Position numbers and translations under genes: made by a program. This document shows, piece after piece, positions 61,881 to 64,000 of a DNA stretch of 64,000 bases. Positions within the stretch are counted from its first letter, which is position 1, and each line of letters opens with the position of its first letter. A model generated the notes under the pieces. That model ran no database searches. It was given only the letters and a program-made list of their open reading frames with translations, and had not been told where the DNA came from. The stretch lies in contig NW_027484931.1 of the NCBI RefSeq assembly GCF_050908995.1, forward strand, positions 62,001-126,000, read 5' to 3'. The stretch is from Andrena cerasifolii. Its lineage: Eukaryota; Arthropoda; Insecta; Hymenoptera; Andrenidae.

Positions 61881-64000
61881 AACCGATATTGAAAAACATA
61901 TATTGAAAAACCGATATTGAAAAACCGATATTGAAAAGCCGATATTGAAAAACCTATATCGAAAAACCGATATTGAAAAACAAATATTGAAAAACTGATA
62001 TCGAAAAACCGATATTGAAAAACTGATATTGATAAACCGATATTGAAAAACCGATATTGAAACCGATATTGCAAAACCGATATTGAAAAACCAATATTGA
62101 AAATCTGATATTGAATCCGATATTAGAACCGATATTAGAACCGATATTGAAAAACCGATATTGAAAAACCGATATTGAAAAACCGATATTGAAAAACCGA
62201 TATTGAAAAACCGATATTGAAAAACCGATATTGAAAAACCGATATTGAATCCGATATTAGAACCGATATTAGAACCGATATTGAAAAACCGATATTGAAA
62301 AACCGATATCGAAAAACTGATATTGAAAAACAAATATTGAAATACCTATATCGAAAAACTGATATTGCAAAACCGATATTGAATCCAATATTAGAACCGA
62401 TATTGAAAAACCGATATTGAAAAACCTATATCGAAAAACTGATATTGCAAAACCGATATTGAAAAACCGATATTGAATCCGATATTAGAACCGATATTGA
62501 AAAACCGATATTGAAAAACAAATATTGAAAAACTGATATCGAAAAACCGATATTGAAAAACCGATATTGAATCCGATATTAGAACCGATATTCAAAAACC
62601 GATATTGAAAACCAAATATCGAAAAACTGATATTGAAAAACCGATATTGAAAAACCGATATTGAAAACTAAATATTAAAAAACTGATATTGAATCCGATA
62701 TTAGAACCGATATTGAAAAACCGATATTGAAAAACCTATATCGAAAAACTGATATTGCAAAACCGATATTGCAAAACCGATATTGAATCCGATATTAGAA
62801 CCGATATTGAAAAACCGATATTGAAAAACCTATATCGAAAAACTGATATTGCAAAACCGATATTGAAAAACAGATATTGAATCCGATATTAGAACCGATA
62901 TTGAAAAACCGATATTGCAAAACCGATATTGAAAAACCGATATTGAAACACAAATATTGAAAAACTGATATCGAAAAACTGATATTGAAAAACCGATATT
63001 GAAAAAGCGATATTGAAAACTAAATATTGAAAAACCGATATTGAAAAACCTATATCGAAAAACTGATATTGCAAAACCGATATTGAAAAACGGATATTGA
63101 TTCCGATATTAGAACCGATATTGAAAAACCGATATTGAAAAACAAATATTGAAAAACTGATATCGAAAAACTGATATTGAAAAACCGGTATTGAAAAACC
63201 GATAATGAAAAACAAATATTGAAAAACTGATTTCGAAAAACTGATATTGAAAAACCGATATTGAAAAACCGATATTGAAAAACAAATATTGATAAACCGA
63301 TATTGAAAAACCGATATTGAATCCGATATTAGAACCGATATTCAAAAACCGATATTGAATCCGATATTAGAACCGATATTGAAACACTTATATCGAAAAA
63401 CTGATATTGAAAAACCGATATTGAAAAACCGATATTGAAAAACAAATATTGATAAACCGATATTGAAAAACCGATATTGAAAAACCGATATTGAAAACTA
63501 AATATTGAAAAACCGATATTGAAAAACCTATATCGAAAAACTGATATTGCAAAACCGATATTGAAAAAACGATATTGATTCCGATATTAGAACCGATATT
63601 GAAAAACCGATATTGAAAAACAAATATTGAAAAACTGATATTGAAAAACTGATATTGAAAAACCGATATTAGAACCGATATTGAAAAACCGATATTGAAA
63701 AACCTATATCGAAAAACTGATATTGCAAAACCGATATTGAAAAACCGATATTGAATCCGATATTAGAACTGATATTGAAAAGCCGACATTGAAAACCCGA
63801 TATTGAAAAACCTATATCGAAAAACTGATATTGCAAAACCGATATTGAAAAACCGATATTGAACCCGATATTGAAAAACACATATTGAAAAACCGATATT
63901 GAAAAACCTATATCGAAAAACTGATATTGAAAAACCGATATTGAAAAAGCGATATTGAAAACTAAATATTGAAAAACCGATATTGAAAAACCTATATCGA
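61881..64000. repeat. 2.8-kb-offset duplication running off the right edge
   Basis: From about 62,250 the order matches 59,400 onward at 2,832, then 2,846 bp, including GAAATACCTATATCG near 62,339, ACGGATATTGATTCC near 63,090 and the private GAAACACTTATATCG near 63,381. Near 63,560 a block of about 122 bp present in the earlier copy is missing and the offset becomes 2,724, where CCGACATTG recurs near 63,783. Sharing these private variants with copy 5 shows that this is a recent duplicate of about 59,400-61,150. It is cut by the window end. A run of eight canonical monomers lies just upstream, near 62,145-62,250. Confidence 0.8.

Larger units (their letters stand above)
1..64000. repeat. Satellite array of 14-bp and 12-bp monomers filling the window
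   Basis: Seen: every line of the window is built from CCGATATTGAAAAA or a close variant, head-to-tail, with no unique sequence between copies. Frequent 14-bp variants start CAAATATTG, CACATATTG, CCTATATCG, CTGATATTG, CTGATATCG, CAATTATTG, CCGATAATG, CTGATTTCG or CCGGTATTG, or end GCAAAA or GCAAAG. The 12-bp variants CCGATATTGAAT and CCGATATTGATT are almost always followed by CCGATATTAGAA. Composition is about 29% GC for the consensus, with A far above T on this strand. Both window edges lie inside the array, so its true length is unknown. Known: arrays of this kind are typical of eukaryotic centromeric, pericentromeric or subtelomeric heterochromatin. Inferred: this is such a satellite. I do not recognise the family or the host. 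Confidence 0.97.

Noticed and set aside
1..64000. CRISPR array
   Set aside because: The repeats are 12-14 bp and directly adjacent; there are no unique spacers of constant length, no leader and no cas genes.
1..64000. Telomeric repeat tract
   Set aside because: The unit does not match any telomere repeat I know, lacks G-rich strand asymmetry (G and C are equal in the consensus) and shows higher-order structure untypical of telomerase products. A subtelomeric location remains possible.
1..64000. Pure assembly or sequencing artefact
   Set aside because: Copies differ by ordered private variants and monomer-sized indels that nest consistently, as expected from real array evolution. Individual large duplications (2,830 and 5,061 bp) could still be assembly errors and need long-read support.
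1..64000. Centromere function through a CENP-B box
   Set aside because: I see no resemblance to the mammalian CENP-B box in the monomer or its variants. A centromeric role is possible but not supported by this motif.
1..64000. Hairpin or cruciform role of short palindromes such as GATATC and CAATATTG
   Set aside because: They are only 6-8 bp, arise from single changes in the monomer and are not flanked by extended inverted repeats, so stable structures are not expected from sequence alone.
1..64000. Hidden transposon, tRNA or rRNA gene within the array
   Set aside because: Reading every line, I found no stretch departing from the monomer family by more than a few bases, so there is no room for such elements.

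Overview
The whole 64-kb window is one uninterrupted array of satellite DNA. I found no gene, RNA gene, transposon or other unique sequence. The building block is a 14-bp monomer, CCGATATTGAAAAA on the + strand, mixed with point-variant 14-mers and with 12-bp monomers (CCGATATTGAAT, CCGATATTGATT, CCGATATTAGAA). All monomers that I read run head-to-tail in one orientation, roughly 4,600 of them. The consensus is about 29% GC, and the + strand is strongly A-rich (A:T 7:3 per monomer). Size, homogeneity and layered higher-order repeats (HORs) point to a eukaryotic heterochromatic array (centromeric, pericentromeric or subtelomeric) from a long-read assembly. I do not recognise the monomer from a named satellite family and do not assign a species.

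Layers of organisation: (1) 12/14-bp monomers; (2) fixed strings of variants, such as a four-monomer string CACATATTG-CAAATATTG-CCTATATCG-CTGATATTGC, and a 146-bp unit; (3) HORs, commonly about 1.57-1.62 kb with a 1.87-kb version, in the left 20 kb; (4) larger segmental duplications. Layout: 1-10,410 is a mosaic with a 4,872-bp-offset duplication and internal 1,614-, 498- and 146-bp duplications. 10,411-20,574 is a 5.06/5.10-kb tandem duplication. 20,650-36,870 is a patchwork of 1-3.5 kb blocks that recur at offsets of 4.55, 5.43, 6.84, 16.5, 16.75 and 22.96 kb. 36,874-42,533 is a 2,830-bp tandem duplication. 41,868-49,879 holds three copies of a 2.5-2.97-kb HOR, the middle one with an internal 652-bp duplication. 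49,880-57,900 is a finer mosaic. 57,940-64,000 holds 1.4-kb and 2.8-kb duplications running off the right edge.

No genes work together here. The minus strand has many apparent ORFs (up to 275 codons), but these follow arithmetically from the monomer: its reverse complement has no stop in any frame, and because 14 is not a multiple of 3, all three frames give the same circular 14-residue peptide. The + strand meets TGA in every frame each 42 bp. The useful content is the record of array evolution: nested unequal-exchange duplications, marker variants shared between copies, and CpG gain and loss. Offsets come from matching landmark variants by eye, so block edges are good to about one or two monomers and no percent identities are claimed.
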